Source of the DNA: Tannerellaceae bacterium
GTDB lineage: Bacteria; Bacteroidota; Bacteroidia; Bacteroidales; Tannerellaceae
DNA length: 64,000 nucleotides
Direction: 5' to 3'
NCBI GenBank assembly: GCA_031271045.1
Contig: JAISWO010000015.1
Coordinates: 1 to 64,000, forward strand
Below are positions 1-9,833 of the stretch, one piece after another. Below the pieces are notes generated by a model that did no database searches, was not told the origin of the DNA, and saw only the letters and a program-made list of their open reading frames with translations. Made by a program: the position numbers and the translations under genes. The first letter of the stretch is position 1. Each line of letters opens with the position of its first letter.

Positions 1-141
1 GTCCTGAAGGATGAGTTCCTTTTGGGAATAGCCTGCCGTAACATCCACCGTGATGAGGTCGTCTGTCGATCGTTGTTTTTCTGTACATCCTATCATTACA
101 GACAGGATCGTTGCTGAAAAAGTTATGAATATTCTACTCAT
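1..141 (-). CDS. Lipoprotein N-terminus, truncated by window edge (6-bladed beta-propeller-like)
   Basis: Minus-strand reading from 141: MSRIFITFSATILSVMIGCTEKQRSTDDLITVDVTAGYSQKELILQD; lipobox-like SVMIGC followed by 'DLITVDVTAxYxxKELxLQD', typical of Bacteroidales 6-bladed beta-propeller lipoproteins. Runs off the left edge. Confidence 0.6.
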   Translation of the reverse strand, partial: MSRIFITFSATILSVMIGCTEKQRSTDDLITVDVTAGYSQKELILQD

Positions 142-293
142 TTTTTTATGTTAAAAAAATTATTGCCGCTTATTTTACATGGCAAAGATACAAAACACAC
201 AATATATCCGTTTCGCAATCTTTTTTTTCCTTTTCTGCGACAAATTGGGCGGGGAAGGGTTCCTTTTGGAGGATTCCGGGGGGAGACGGGCAT

Positions 294-434
294 GTAGGGG
301 CGCACCTGCGTGTGCGCCCGCATTGTGTTTTGTCGGAAATGCAGGGGGCGCACACATATTATATCAGGGCGCACACGTATTATATCAGGGCGCACACATA
401 TTATATCAGGGCGCACACGCAGGTGCGCCCCTAC
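294..434. repeat. 21-bp tandem repeat (3 full copies of GGGCGCACACRTATTATATCA plus a partial copy) enclosed by a perfect 26-bp inverted repeat
   Basis: IR left 294-319 gtaggggcgcacctgcgtgtgcgccc; right 409-434 is its exact reverse complement. Direct units at 346, 367, 388, partial at 409. Confidence 0.9.
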
Positions 435-493
435 GGGGGTGATGGGGGAAGGGTATGTGTTGGGGGTATCCGATTATAATGAAATGTGGTTTA

Positions 494-703
494 CGTAGCG
501 CCGAAATTTGTTTTCGTAGCCCCAAAATTAGATTACGGTGTTACGTAATTTATTTGCGTAGCGCCAAAATTTATTTTTGTAATACCGGAATTAAATTTCG
601 TAATCCCGGAATTTATTTCCGTAGTACCGGAATCGAATTTCGTGACGCCGGAATTTGTTTTCGTAAGCCCGGAAATTATTTTCGTAGCTCCGGATTTTGT
701 TGT
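494..703. repeat. Degenerate 21-bp tandem array, 10 units (consensus ~CGTAGYRCCGGAATTTATTTT)
   Basis: Units start every 21 bp (494, 515, 536, ... 683) with no indel. Confidence 0.9.
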
Positions 704-749
704 TATAAAAAGATGTTGTATCTTGCGCGCAAATTTGGGAGGATATTAT

Positions 750-1460
750 ATGGATCAACGAATGAATGATTGGCTGCCCAGTAATCATCTGGAGTTATAT
801 AAAAAAGTGACGGGGTATACGGTGCCGTACTTAGATGCACATCTTGAGGAATTTGGAATGAAGCCCGGCACGCCCTTGGGAGACTGGTATGCGGGGACTT
901 TTAAGGTGGAAATATACGCACCTTATGTCGAAGCTTTTGAGAATTGGAGCAATTCGGCGCAGCGAACGCCGATATCCGCAGTCGCCTTGCGGGATGCGGA
1001 ACGAATCCTGATCCCTGCTTATCGCAACCTCTACCGGATGCTCAAGAACAATCCCTTAGTGGAAAACGCAGACCTCGCTCACATGGGCTATCCTGCCCGG
1101 ACAAACGGGAGCCGCAGCCCCGCACCGGTGGCTATCCACCCGCCCAATTTCCGGATTGCACCCCTCACGGCGCACCGCCTGGCCATCCATTACTACCGTA
1201 CCGATGTGAAAAAACGAGCCCGGCCCAAAGGTCAGCGCGGCGTAGAGATCCGGTGGGATTTTTATGACGGCACCGGCGACGCTACCGCCGACATGAACCC
1301 GGAGACGATGATCCATTCCAGAAGCGCCACCACCTCGCCGGCCCTCTTCGCCTTCGACCCCAAAGAGGCCGGGCGGCACGTCTGCTTCGCCCTCCGATGG
1401 GAAAATACCCGCGGCGAAAAAGGCCCGTGGAGCGTCATCCATGATATACACATCTGCTGA
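750..1460 (+). CDS. Hypothetical protein (236 aa)
   Basis: ORF; start MDQRMNDWLPSN chosen downstream of the repeat array, GGGAGGA just upstream. Confidence 0.7.
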   Translation: MDQRMNDWLPSNHLELYKKVTGYTVPYLDAHLEEFGMKPGTPLGDWYAGTFKVEIYAPYVEAFENWSNSAQRTPISAVALRDAERILIPAYRNLYRMLKNNPLVENADLAHMGYPARTNGSRSPAPVAIHPPNFRIAPLTAHRLAIHYYRTDVKKRARPKGQRGVEIRWDFYDGTGDATADMNPETMIHSRSATTSPALFAFDPKEAGRHVCFALRWENTRGEKGPWSVIHDIHIC

Positions 1461-1490
1461 AAATAATTACTCACCTATACAAAACAGATC

Positions 1491-2876
1491 ATGAAAAACA
1501 AATGGATGGCCGGCCTCTTGCTCTGCATCGGAAGCGTCGGCATGATGCAAGCCCAGGAGAAAAACACGCCGGCATGGGCCGTAGAAACGCCGGCTCAGAA
1601 ACAGGAACGCATGGCCTGGTGGACAAACGACCGCTTCGGAATGTTTATCCACTGGGGCATCTATGCCATGCCCGCCCGACACGAATGGGTGAAACGCAAT
1701 GAGAAGATCGCCGACGAAGTCTATCAGAACTATTTCGACCGCTTCGACCCCGACCTCTACAATCCCCGCCAATGGGCCGCCCAAGCTCGCGCCGCAGGAA
1801 TGAAATACGTCGTCGTAACCACCAAACATCACGATGGATTCTGCCTCTGGGACTCGGACGTAACCGATTATAAGGCCACCAATACGCCCTGCGGGAAAGA
1901 CCTCATCGCCCCCTTCGTCGAAGCCTTCCGCGCCGAAGGCATCCGCATCGGCTTCTACTATTCGCTCATCGACTGGCATCACCCCGATTTCCCCATCGAC
2001 CGCATGCACCCGCAATGGAAAGGCGCCGAAGCCGCCCGTACCGCCAACCAGGGCCGCAGCATGGAACGCTACCGCGCCTATATGAAAGCCCAACTGACCG
2101 AACTCCTCACCCGCTTCGGCCGCATCGACGAACTTTTCCTCGACTTCTCCTACCCCGGCGAGAACGGTAAAGGACACGAAGATTGGCAGTCGGAAGAACT
2201 CCTCCGCCTGATCCGCTCGTTGCAACCTCATATCATCGTCGACAACCGCCTCGACCTCGACCATACCGACTGGGGATGGGATTTCGTCACTCCGGAACAA
2301 TTCATGCCCCAGCAATGGCCCACGGTGCGTGGGAAAAAGGTTTATTGGGAAACTTGCCAGACTTTCTCCGGCTCCTGGGGTTACTACCGCGACGAATATT
2401 CCTGGAAAAGCGTCCATCAACTGGTCGTCATGCTCATCGAAACCGTCAGCAAAGGAGGTAACCTCCTGCTCAACGTCGGCCCAACGGCCCGCGGACGCTT
2501 CGACGACCGGGCGACGGAACGCCTCGAAGGACTGGCCCGCTGGATGCAATTCCACGACCGTTCGATCTACGGTTGCACCGCAGCGCCGGAAGGCTTCGTC
2601 GCCCCCCGCAACTGCCTCCTGACTTATAATCCGGAAAAGAAACGCCTGTATGTCCACGTCCTGGAGTGGCCCTTCAAATCCCTTCACCTGCCGGGCTACA
2701 AGGGTAAATTCAAGTACGCTCAACTCCTCAACGACGCTTCGGAAATCAAATTTACGGTCAACACAACGCCCGGCAGTCATACAACGGAAAATTCCGGCGC
2801 CGACGATGTCATCCTCGACCTTCCCGTCAGTCGCCCCGACGCCGAAATTCCTGTAATAGAACTCTTCCTCGAATAG
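1491..2876 (+). CDS. Alpha-L-fucosidase (GH29), secreted
   Basis: Signal peptide MKNKWMAGLLLCIGSVGMMQAQ; WWTNDRFGMFIHWGIYAMPARHEW, KYVVVTTKHHDGFCLWDS, NLLLNVGPTARG motifs. Confidence 0.93.
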   Translation: MKNKWMAGLLLCIGSVGMMQAQEKNTPAWAVETPAQKQERMAWWTNDRFGMFIHWGIYAMPARHEWVKRNEKIADEVYQNYFDRFDPDLYNPRQWAAQARAAGMKYVVVTTKHHDGFCLWDSDVTDYKATNTPCGKDLIAPFVEAFRAEGIRIGFYYSLIDWHHPDFPIDRMHPQWKGAEAARTANQGRSMERYRAYMKAQLTELLTRFGRIDELFLDFSYPGENGKGHEDWQSEELLRLIRSLQPHIIVDNRLDLDHTDWGWDFVTPEQFMPQQWPTVRGKKVYWETCQTFSGSWGYYRDEYSWKSVHQLVVMLIETVSKGGNLLLNVGPTARGRFDDRATERLEGLARWMQFHDRSIYGCTAAPEGFVAPRNCLLTYNPEKKRLYVHVLEWPFKSLHLPGYKGKFKYAQLLNDASEIKFTVNTTPGSHTTENSGADDVILDLPVSRPDAEIPVIELFLE

Positions 2877-2885
2877 CCTGAACCT

Positions 2886-3950
2886 TCAGACCGATCGCGC
2901 AATAAAGCCCCCCACGGCAGAGGTCCTGTAAGCCTCCTGCCCGGCGGGGGCTATGTCTTCGGTCACGATACCTGTCGCGATCGCCTCGGCTACGGCCCGA
3001 CGGATGGCTGCGCCCTCCTCAGGCAGGTTGAAAGCATACTCAAACATCAGGGCGGCGCTCAGGATCGTAGCCATCGGATTGGCAATATCCTGCCCCGCCG
3101 CCTGCGGATAAGAGCCGTGGATAGGCTCGAAGACCGACGTATGTACGCCGATCGACGCCGACGGCAGCATCCCCAGCGAACCGCTGATGACGGAAGCCTC
3201 GTCGGTAAGGATATCGCCAAACATATTCTCCGTCACCATCACGTCGAAGCTCTTGGGCGATTGCACCAGACGCATGGCGGCATTATCGACAAACATATAT
3301 TCTGTTTCCACACCGGGATATTCCGGCGCTATTTCCTGCGCTACCTGTCGCCAGAGGCGCGAGGTAGCCAGCACGTTGGCCTTGTCTACAACCGTCAGTT
3401 TCCTGCGTCGCTTCAAGGCATAGCCGTAGGCAAGACGAACGATGCGTTCGATCTCATCGCGCGTATAGACGCACGTATCGTAGGCCGTCCGACCATCTTC
3501 GCTACGCCCTTGCGGACGCCCGAAGTAGAGGCCACCCGTCAGCTCGCGGATACACAGAAAGTCGGCCCCTTCGACCAGCTCGGCGCGCAAGGGCGACTGA
3601 TGGATGAGCGACGGAAAGGTAACGACCGGCCGGATATTGGCATACAGTCCCAGTTGCTTGCGCATAGCCAGAAGCCCCTGTTCGGGACGTACGCTCGCCG
3701 AAGGGTCGTTATCGTACTTAGGATGCCCAATAGCTCCGAAGAAGACGGCGTCGCTTTCCATACAAAGGCGATGCGTCTCGTCGGGGTAAGGATTACCGGT
3801 GGCGTCGATAGCAGCCGCCCCGACTAAGCCTTCCTTTGCATGCAGTTCGTGGCCAAATACGGCGCATACGGCGCGTACGACCTTCATACCCTGTTCGATG
3901 ATTTCCGGGCCGATTCCGTCGCCCGGCAGTACGGCAATGTTCAGTTTCAT
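2886..3950 (-). CDS. leuB: 3-isopropylmalate dehydrogenase
   Basis: [25 protein letters not shown]...; [47 protein letters not shown]. Confidence 0.97.
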   Translation of the reverse strand: MKLNIAVLPGDGIGPEIIEQGMKVVRAVCAVFGHELHAKEGLVGAAAIDATGNPYPDETHRLCMESDAVFFGAIGHPKYDNDPSASVRPEQGLLAMRKQLGLYANIRPVVTFPSLIHQSPLRAELVEGADFLCIRELTGGLYFGRPQGRSEDGRTAYDTCVYTRDEIERIVRLAYGYALKRRRKLTVVDKANVLATSRLWRQVAQEIAPEYPGVETEYMFVDNAAMRLVQSPKSFDVMVTENMFGDILTDEASVISGSLGMLPSASIGVHTSVFEPIHGSYPQAAGQDIANPMATILSAALMFEYAFNLPEEGAAIRRAVAEAIATGIVTEDIAPAGQEAYRTSAVGGFIARSV

Positions 3951-4396
3951 CCTTCGCGATTAAAATAAATATACTGCGGTTCGGTCGGGATGTAGTCCTC
4001 TTCGTCCCAGAGGGAGCTGGTGATCATCAGGTCGGCGCTGTAACGGTTGCAGGCAATCGGGACATTGTGCACCCGGCATTGGCGGAGTAGCATCTGAATG
4101 TCGGCCTCATGCGGCTGCGGGTTCAGGTCGTCGATCAGGAAGATAGCCAGATTGATTTGTTTGCGTACCACCATAGCGGCTATCTCGGCATCTCCCCCCA
4201 GCGGTCCGGAGTGCATGCAGGTTATTTCGGCATGGATGCCTTTATCTTCAAAAGCCTTGGAGATGAGTCCCCCGGTCGTACCGGTGCATACTAAATGATG
4301 CTGCGCGAGGAAGCGGTCGTTGTGCAAAGCCCATTCTACCATATCGGCTTTTCGTCTGTCGTGCGCCACGAGGGCGATTGTTAATTTCTTGTCCAT
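3947..4396 (-). CDS. mgsA: Methylglyoxal synthase
   Basis: [57 protein letters not shown] match the MgsA family; overlaps leuB by 4 bp. Confidence 0.93.
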   Translation of the reverse strand: MDKKLTIALVAHDRRKADMVEWALHNDRFLAQHHLVCTGTTGGLISKAFEDKGIHAEITCMHSGPLGGDAEIAAMVVRKQINLAIFLIDDLNPQPHEADIQMLLRQCRVHNVPIACNRYSADLMITSSLWDEEDYIPTEPQYIYFNREG

Positions 4397-4400
4397 TTGT

Positions 4401-5912
4401 TTATCCTTCTATTTTGTTTAACATTTTGATAGTTGCTTGTATGGCGGCTTCGGTCTGGTCGCCGTCGAGGCCGCGTGTTTTGAAATCTTTGCCTGCGAAG
4501 TTCCAACTGATGATGGTTTGTACGAAGGCGTCGGTACGTCCTCCCGGCGGGATGGAGACGGAGTAGTTCGTCAGCATCGGGAAAGGGCGCCCCAGCTCGG
4601 TATAGATCATCCGGAGGGCGCGTACGAAGGCGTCGTACTGTCCGTCGCCGGTGGCCGATTGCTCGTAAGTCTGTCCGTCGATCTCTATCTTGAGCGTAGC
4701 CACCGGCCGTAATCCCTGCGCCAGCGACAGGGCGTAGTTCAATATCCGGATCTTAGGCTCGGCGGTCGTATCCCGGTTGAGTACGTCGCTGATGATATAG
4801 GGCAAGTCTTCCTGGGTAACCATTTCTTTCTTGTCGCCCAGTTCAATGATGCGTTCGGTTACCTTCTGCATAGTTTCTTCGTCCATACCGATGCCCAGGG
4901 CTTCCAGGTTTTTGCGGATACTGGCTTTGCCGGAGGTTTTGCCCAGGGCGTATTCCCTGACGCGCCCGAAACGTTCGGGCAGGAGGTCGTTGTAATAGAG
5001 GTTGCTCTTGCTGTCGCCGTCGGCATGAATACCGGCGCATTGGGTAAAGACCGACTCGCCGACGACCGGCTGATTTGGGGCGATATGAATACCGGAATAA
5101 GTTTCTACCAGCCGGCTGACCCGGTTGATCTTCTCTTCCCGGAGGCGGGTATCTTCGCCCAACTGATCTTTGATGACGGCCAGCACGCTGCCCAAGGGCG
5201 CGTTACCGGCCCGCTCACCCAGTCCGTTGATGGTGGTGTGGATGCCTTTCACGCCGGCACGTACGGCCGAGAAGACGTTGGCAACAGCCAGGTCATAGTC
5301 GTTATGAGCATGGAAGTCGAACGTCAGAGCAGGATAGTGGCCGATCATCTGCTTGCAGTATTCGTAGGTATTGAGTGGATTGAGGATACCCAGGGTATCG
5401 GGCAGCATATAGCGGCGGATGGGCAGGTCCTTCAGTCCGTCTACCAGGCGGAAGACGTATTCCGGCGAGTGTATAATGCCGTTCGACCAGTCTTCCAGGT
5501 AGATGTTCACACCGATCTCCATCTTTTCCGCCAGGCGGACGCTTTCGCGGATATCTTCGATATGTTGGTCGGGCGTCTTGCGGAGTTGTTCGGTCACATG
5601 TTTGTGCGAGCCTTTGCACAGGAGGTTGACCGTACGGCATCCGGCTTGCTCTATCCATCGGAGCGACGTACCGCCGTCGAGAAATCCCAGGACTTCCAGC
5701 TTGTGAAGGTTGCCCGTACGCTCGGCCCAGGAGGCAACGCGCCTGACGCCATCAAACTCGCCGTCCGACACACGCGCCGAGGCTATCTCGATACGGTCGA
5801 CTCCCAATTCGTTGAGCAATATCTGCGCGATACTGAGCTTCTCATGGGCGGCAAAAGCGACGCCCGATGTCTGTTCTCCATCCCGGAGGGTGGTATCCAT
5901 TATTTCGATCAT
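4401..5912 (-). CDS. Alpha-isopropylmalate synthase-like / citramalate synthase-type protein with regulatory domain
   Basis: [20 protein letters not shown]..., HAHNDYDLAVAN, INGLGERAGNAPL; C-terminal LeuA dimer-like domain. Paralog of the leuA in the same operon. Confidence 0.88.
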   Translation of the reverse strand: MIEIMDTTLRDGEQTSGVAFAAHEKLSIAQILLNELGVDRIEIASARVSDGEFDGVRRVASWAERTGNLHKLEVLGFLDGGTSLRWIEQAGCRTVNLLCKGSHKHVTEQLRKTPDQHIEDIRESVRLAEKMEIGVNIYLEDWSNGIIHSPEYVFRLVDGLKDLPIRRYMLPDTLGILNPLNTYEYCKQMIGHYPALTFDFHAHNDYDLAVANVFSAVRAGVKGIHTTINGLGERAGNAPLGSVLAVIKDQLGEDTRLREEKINRVSRLVETYSGIHIAPNQPVVGESVFTQCAGIHADGDSKSNLYYNDLLPERFGRVREYALGKTSGKASIRKNLEALGIGMDEETMQKVTERIIELGDKKEMVTQEDLPYIISDVLNRDTTAEPKIRILNYALSLAQGLRPVATLKIEIDGQTYEQSATGDGQYDAFVRALRMIYTELGRPFPMLTNYSVSIPPGGRTDAFVQTIISWNFAGKDFKTRGLDGDQTEAAIQATIKMLNKIEG

Positions 5913-5979
5913 CTTCTTTTTTATGTTACGAGTTACACATTGTATGATTATTCGTTATTAGTTACGAGCGTGTCGCTAT

Positions 5980-6579
5980 TTACGTGTAACTCGTAACTAA
6001 ACCCTCATATTTCTCTATTTTTTCTTTGTTGGCTAAGAGGTAGTCGATGTCGTCGAGGCCGTTTACCAGGCAGTCCTTTTTGTAGGCATTGATATCGAAA
6101 TGTTCGCTGCGGCCGGTGGCGCGATTGGTGATGATCTGGGCGGGGAGGTCGATGGTGAGCGTCGTTGCAGCGTTTGCTTCGATGGAGACAAACAGTTCGC
6201 TCAGGAAGTCCGGCGAGACAACGACCGGCAGCAGCCCGTTATTCATTGAGTTATTCTTGAAGATGTCGGCAAAAAAGCTACTGACGACGGCCCGGAAGCC
6301 GTAGCCCGTGATCGCCCAGGCGGCATGTTCGCGACTGCTGCCGCTGCCGAAGTTCTTCCCCGCCACCAGGATGTCTCCCTTGTAGGCAGGTTGATTCAGG
6401 ACGAAGCCGGGATTGGGGCGGCCGGATTTGTCGTAGCGCCAGTCGCGGAAGAGGTTGTCGCCAAAGCCCTCGCGTGTGGTAGCTTTCAGGAAGCGTGCCG
6501 GGATGATTTGATCGGTATCCACGTTCTCCAGCGGGAGCGGCACGCAGGTGGACGTCAGTATGGTGAATGTATTACGCAT
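5980..6579 (-). CDS. leuD: 3-isopropylmalate dehydratase small subunit
   Basis: PLPLENVDTDQIIPARFLK..., VAGKNFGSGSSREHAAWAI. Confidence 0.97.
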   Translation of the reverse strand: MRNTFTILTSTCVPLPLENVDTDQIIPARFLKATTREGFGDNLFRDWRYDKSGRPNPGFVLNQPAYKGDILVAGKNFGSGSSREHAAWAITGYGFRAVVSSFFADIFKNNSMNNGLLPVVVSPDFLSELFVSIEANAATTLTIDLPAQIITNRATGRSEHFDINAYKKDCLVNGLDDIDYLLANKEKIEKYEGLVTSYT

Positions 6580-6592
6580 AATTTATTCCGGA

Positions 6593-7987
6593 TTACAGGG
6601 TTCTTGGATCGGTGATCTTACCTGTGACGGCGGCAGCGGCAGCTACCAGCGGTCCGGCAAGGATGGTACGTGCGCCGGGGCCTTGGCGCCCTTCAAAATT
6701 ACGGTTGGATGTCGAGACGGCATATTTGCCGGCAGGCACCTTATCGTCGTTCATTGCCAAGCAGGCCGAGCAGCCGGGCTGACGCAGTTCAAAACCGGCT
6801 TCCGTCAGGATGGCGTCGATACCTTCGGCACGTATCTGCTGCTCCACTTGCCGGCTCCCGGGCACTAACCAGGCTGTGAGGCCGGGAGCTTTCCGGTATC
6901 CTTTCACTGCGGAGGCGAAGGCTCGGAAATCTTCTATCCGTCCGTTGGTGCAACTACCGAGGAAAACATAATCGACCGGTTTGCCCAGCATCGGATCGCC
7001 CGGATGGAAGCCCATATAATCGAGTGCCTTGAGGAAAGAGATGCGGCCGGCCTCGTCGATATTGTCGAGCGAAGGGATCTGTTCCCGTATGCCTATTCCC
7101 ATGCCGGGATTGGTGCCGTATGTTACCATCGGTTCGATGTCTTCGGCGCGGAAGCGCACTTCTTTGTCGAACGTAGCGTCGTCGTCGCTGTAAAGGTTTT
7201 GCCAGGCAGCCAGGGCTTTCTCCCATCCGGTTCCCTGGGGAGCGAACTCCCGGCCTTTCAGGTAATCGAAGGTGACCTGGTCGGGAGCGATCATACCTCC
7301 GCGGGCACCCATCTCGATAGAGAGGTTGCAGATGGTCAGGCGTTCTTCCATCGTTGTACGGCGGATGGCCTCGCCGGCGTATTCGACGAAATAACCGGTC
7401 GCCCCACTGGTCGTCATCCGGGAGATGATATAGAGGGCGACGTCTTTGGCCGTTACGCCGGCGCGCAGTTGTCCGTCGAGGGTGATGCGCATGGTGCGGG
7501 GCTTGCGCTGCATGATGCATTGGGTGGCGAGGGTCATTTCTACTTCGCTGGTTCCGATGCCGAAGGCGATAGCGCCCAGCGCGCCGTGCGTAGAGGTATG
7601 CGAATCGCCGCAGACGATGGTCATGCCGGGGAGCGTCAGTCCGTTCTCAGGGCCTACGACGTGGACGATCCCGTTTTTGGGATGCTGCAAGCCATAGTAT
7701 GCGAGGCCGAAATCGGCGGCGTTCTTTTCCAGCGTGTCCACCTGTTTCCTGGAGACGGGATCTTCGATCGGTTTATCCTGGTTCAGCGTGGGGACGTTGT
7801 GATCGGGGAGGCAGGTGATTTGTTTGGGGCGGAAGGGAGTCAGTCCCCGTTCGCGCAATCCGGCGAAGGCTTGCGGACTGGTTACTTCGTGGCAGTAGAG
7901 CCGGTCGATGTAGAGTTGAGTCGTTCCGTCGGGCAGCGTGTCCACGATGTGTCGCTCCCAGATCTTTTCGAATAATGTCTGCTTCAT
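6593..7987 (-). CDS. leuC: 3-isopropylmalate dehydratase large subunit
   Basis: [15 protein letters not shown]..., [41 protein letters not shown]; start moved to MKQTLF (residue 34 of the ORF). Confidence 0.97.
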   Translation of the reverse strand: MKQTLFEKIWERHIVDTLPDGTTQLYIDRLYCHEVTSPQAFAGLRERGLTPFRPKQITCLPDHNVPTLNQDKPIEDPVSRKQVDTLEKNAADFGLAYYGLQHPKNGIVHVVGPENGLTLPGMTIVCGDSHTSTHGALGAIAFGIGTSEVEMTLATQCIMQRKPRTMRITLDGQLRAGVTAKDVALYIISRMTTSGATGYFVEYAGEAIRRTTMEERLTICNLSIEMGARGGMIAPDQVTFDYLKGREFAPQGTGWEKALAAWQNLYSDDDATFDKEVRFRAEDIEPMVTYGTNPGMGIGIREQIPSLDNIDEAGRISFLKALDYMGFHPGDPMLGKPVDYVFLGSCTNGRIEDFRAFASAVKGYRKAPGLTAWLVPGSRQVEQQIRAEGIDAILTEAGFELRQPGCSACLAMNDDKVPAGKYAVSTSNRNFEGRQGPGARTILAGPLVAAAAAVTGKITDPRTL

Positions 7988-7988
7988 A

Positions 7989-9488
7989 TTAGTTATATGG
8001 TATCTTATTAATGGCATCAATGTAAGCTTTGACCGAAGCGGCGATAATATCGGTATGGGCGGCGAAGCCATAATAGATATTGCCATCGTATTCCACTTGT
8101 ATATGCACCTTGCCTATGTCGTCTCTTCCCTTATTGAGGGCCTGAATCAGAAACTCCTGTATTGTTACGGTGCGCTGGGTGAGGGATTCGACGGCTTTGA
8201 TGGCAGCGTCTACCGGGCCGTTGCCCGAGGCGGCAGCTTCGAGTTTTACGCCGGCAATACTGAGGCAGATGCTGGCTACGGGCTTCAGGCCTATGCCCGA
8301 AGAGACTTGCAAATATTCCAGTTTGATGCGTTGCGTGGTGGTTCGGTCTTTGCCTACGAGCATCAGGACGTCGTCGTCGTTGATGTCTCTCTTATTGTCG
8401 GCTAATTTCAGGAAGTCTTCGTAGACTTTTTCCAATTCATCTTGCTCCAGATTGACGTCCAACAGTTGGAGACGGTGTTTCAGGGCAGCCCGGCCGCTAC
8501 GGGCGGTGAGCAGGATGGCATTGTCGTCGATGCCGACGTCTTTGGGGTCGATGATTTCATAGCTTTCGCGGTGTTTGAGCACGCCGTCCTGGTGGATACC
8601 GGAGGAGTGGGCGAAGGCGTTTCGTCCTACGATGGCCTTGTTGGGCTGTATGGGCATATGCATCAGACTGGATACCATGCGGCTGATACCGTATATATTT
8701 TGGCTGTTGATGTTTGTTTCGATTTCTGTCTCGCGGTGGCTTTTGAAAATCATGGCCACTTCTTCGAGCGAAGTATTCCCGGCGCGTTCGCCTATGCCGT
8801 TGATGGTTACTTCGACTTGCCTGGCTCCGTTGAGTACGCCCTGGATCGTATTGGCGGTGGCCATACCCAGGTCGTTATGGCAATGGGTGGAGAGGATGGC
8901 TTTGTCTATGCAGGTTACGTGCTCCATGAGATAGCGTATCTTCGCTCCGTACTCATCGGGCAGGCAGTATCCTGTGGTGTCGGGGATATTGACAACGGTG
9001 GCGCCGGCATGGATGACGGCTTCGACGACACGGGCCAGGTATTCGTTGTCGGTACGTCCGGCGTCTTCGGCATAGAACTCGACGTCTTCTACATAGCGTT
9101 TGGCGTACTTCACACAGGCGACGGCTCGTTCGAGTATTTCTTCCCGGGTGGAGTTGAACTTATACCGGATGTGATAGTCCGACGTTCCGATGCCGGTATG
9201 GATGCGTTTTCGCCTGGCGTACTGCAAGGCTTGGGCGGCTGCGTCGATGTCTTTTTCTACGGCGCGGGTGAGGGCGCAGATGGTGGGCCAGGTGACGGCC
9301 TTGGATATTGCGACTACGCTTTGGAAGTCGCCCGGCGAGGAGATGGGGAAGCCGGCTTCGATGACATCGACACCCAGGGTTTCGAGGGCCTTGGCGACTT
9401 CAATCTTTTCGGTACTGTTCAGTTGACATCCCGGCACCTGTTCACCGTCGCGCAGGGTGGTGTCAAAAATAAATAATCTGTTTGCCAT
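7989..9488 (-). CDS. leuA: 2-isopropylmalate synthase
   Basis: [24 protein letters not shown]..., [32 protein letters not shown]; regulatory domain. Confidence 0.97.
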   Translation of the reverse strand: MANRLFIFDTTLRDGEQVPGCQLNSTEKIEVAKALETLGVDVIEAGFPISSPGDFQSVVAISKAVTWPTICALTRAVEKDIDAAAQALQYARRKRIHTGIGTSDYHIRYKFNSTREEILERAVACVKYAKRYVEDVEFYAEDAGRTDNEYLARVVEAVIHAGATVVNIPDTTGYCLPDEYGAKIRYLMEHVTCIDKAILSTHCHNDLGMATANTIQGVLNGARQVEVTINGIGERAGNTSLEEVAMIFKSHRETEIETNINSQNIYGISRMVSSLMHMPIQPNKAIVGRNAFAHSSGIHQDGVLKHRESYEIIDPKDVGIDDNAILLTARSGRAALKHRLQLLDVNLEQDELEKVYEDFLKLADNKRDINDDDVLMLVGKDRTTTQRIKLEYLQVSSGIGLKPVASICLSIAGVKLEAAASGNGPVDAAIKAVESLTQRTVTIQEFLIQALNKGRDDIGKVHIQVEYDGNIYYGFAAHTDIIAASVKAYIDAINKIPYN

Positions 9489-9513
9489 ATCTTTTTGTAT
9501 TTAATTATCCATC

Positions 9514-9550
9514 AAAAAAGCCCCTCTCATCCGGAAGTGAGAAGGGCTTT
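9514..9550 (-). terminator. Attenuator (Rho-independent) terminator upstream of leuA
   Basis: RNA (minus) AAGCCCUUCUCA-CUUCCGGA-UGAGAGGGGCUU followed by U-run; 12-bp stem with one G.U. Confidence 0.9.
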
Positions 9551-9577
9551 TGTTCGTTTTGGTCCTTTGTATTACGC

Positions 9578-9670
9578 TCAACTGACGCACGCCTCACTTC
9601 CATTCTGCTTCTGAAGTAGAATAATAATGCTTAGGGAGAGGAGGAGATTGTTTGCTGTATTGCGTGTCAT
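9578..9670 (-). CDS. Leucine/isoleucine-rich leader peptide of the leu attenuator
   Basis: ATG ACA CGC AAT ACA GCA AAC AAT CTC CTC CTC TCC CTA AGC ATT ATT ATT CTA CTT CAG AAG CAG AAT GGA AGT GAG GCG TGC GTC AGT TGA = MTRNTANNLLLSLSIIILLQKQNGSEACVS; 6 Leu and 3 Ile in 11 codons; followed by overlapping antiterminator/terminator segments. Confidence 0.88.
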   Translation of the reverse strand: MTRNTANNLLLSLSIIILLQKQNGSEACVS

Positions 9671-9693
9671 ATCGTTATAATTATTATTGGCGG

Positions 9694-9724
9694 CAAAGAT
9701 ACATTCATTTTTATAACATCCAAA
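9694..9724 (-). promoter_or_regulatory. Bacteroidetes-type promoter for the leu operon leader
   Basis: Minus strand TTTG (9724-9721) - 19 bp - TATCTTTG (9701-9694), matching the -33 TTTG / -7 TAnnTTTG consensus. Confidence 0.75.
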
Positions 9725-9833
9725 CAGGGTAAGTTGTTTTTTCATCACAATACTGTTACGAACAAAGTTTATCTTTGTCTCCGGAATAAAACTACTTGCG
9801 ATCCATATTGTTTAATCTAAATATCTTATCAAC

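Noticed and set aside
138-442. ORFs with heptapeptide repeats (MRPDIICVRPDIIRVRPDII... and the opposite strand)
   Set aside because: Produced by the 21-bp repeat array, because a period divisible by 3 keeps frames open on both strands; not evidence of a protein.
494-703. Possible CRISPR array
   Set aside because: Contiguous degenerate 21-bp units without spacers.
1467-2780. 437-aa minus-strand ORF
   Set aside because: Antisense shadow of the GH29 fucosidase gene; composition typical of reverse-frame artefacts.
5025-9476. Long plus-strand ORFs (5025-5996, 7004-7975, 8442-9476)
   Set aside because: Antisense to leuA/leuC/cimA-like genes; no family motifs.
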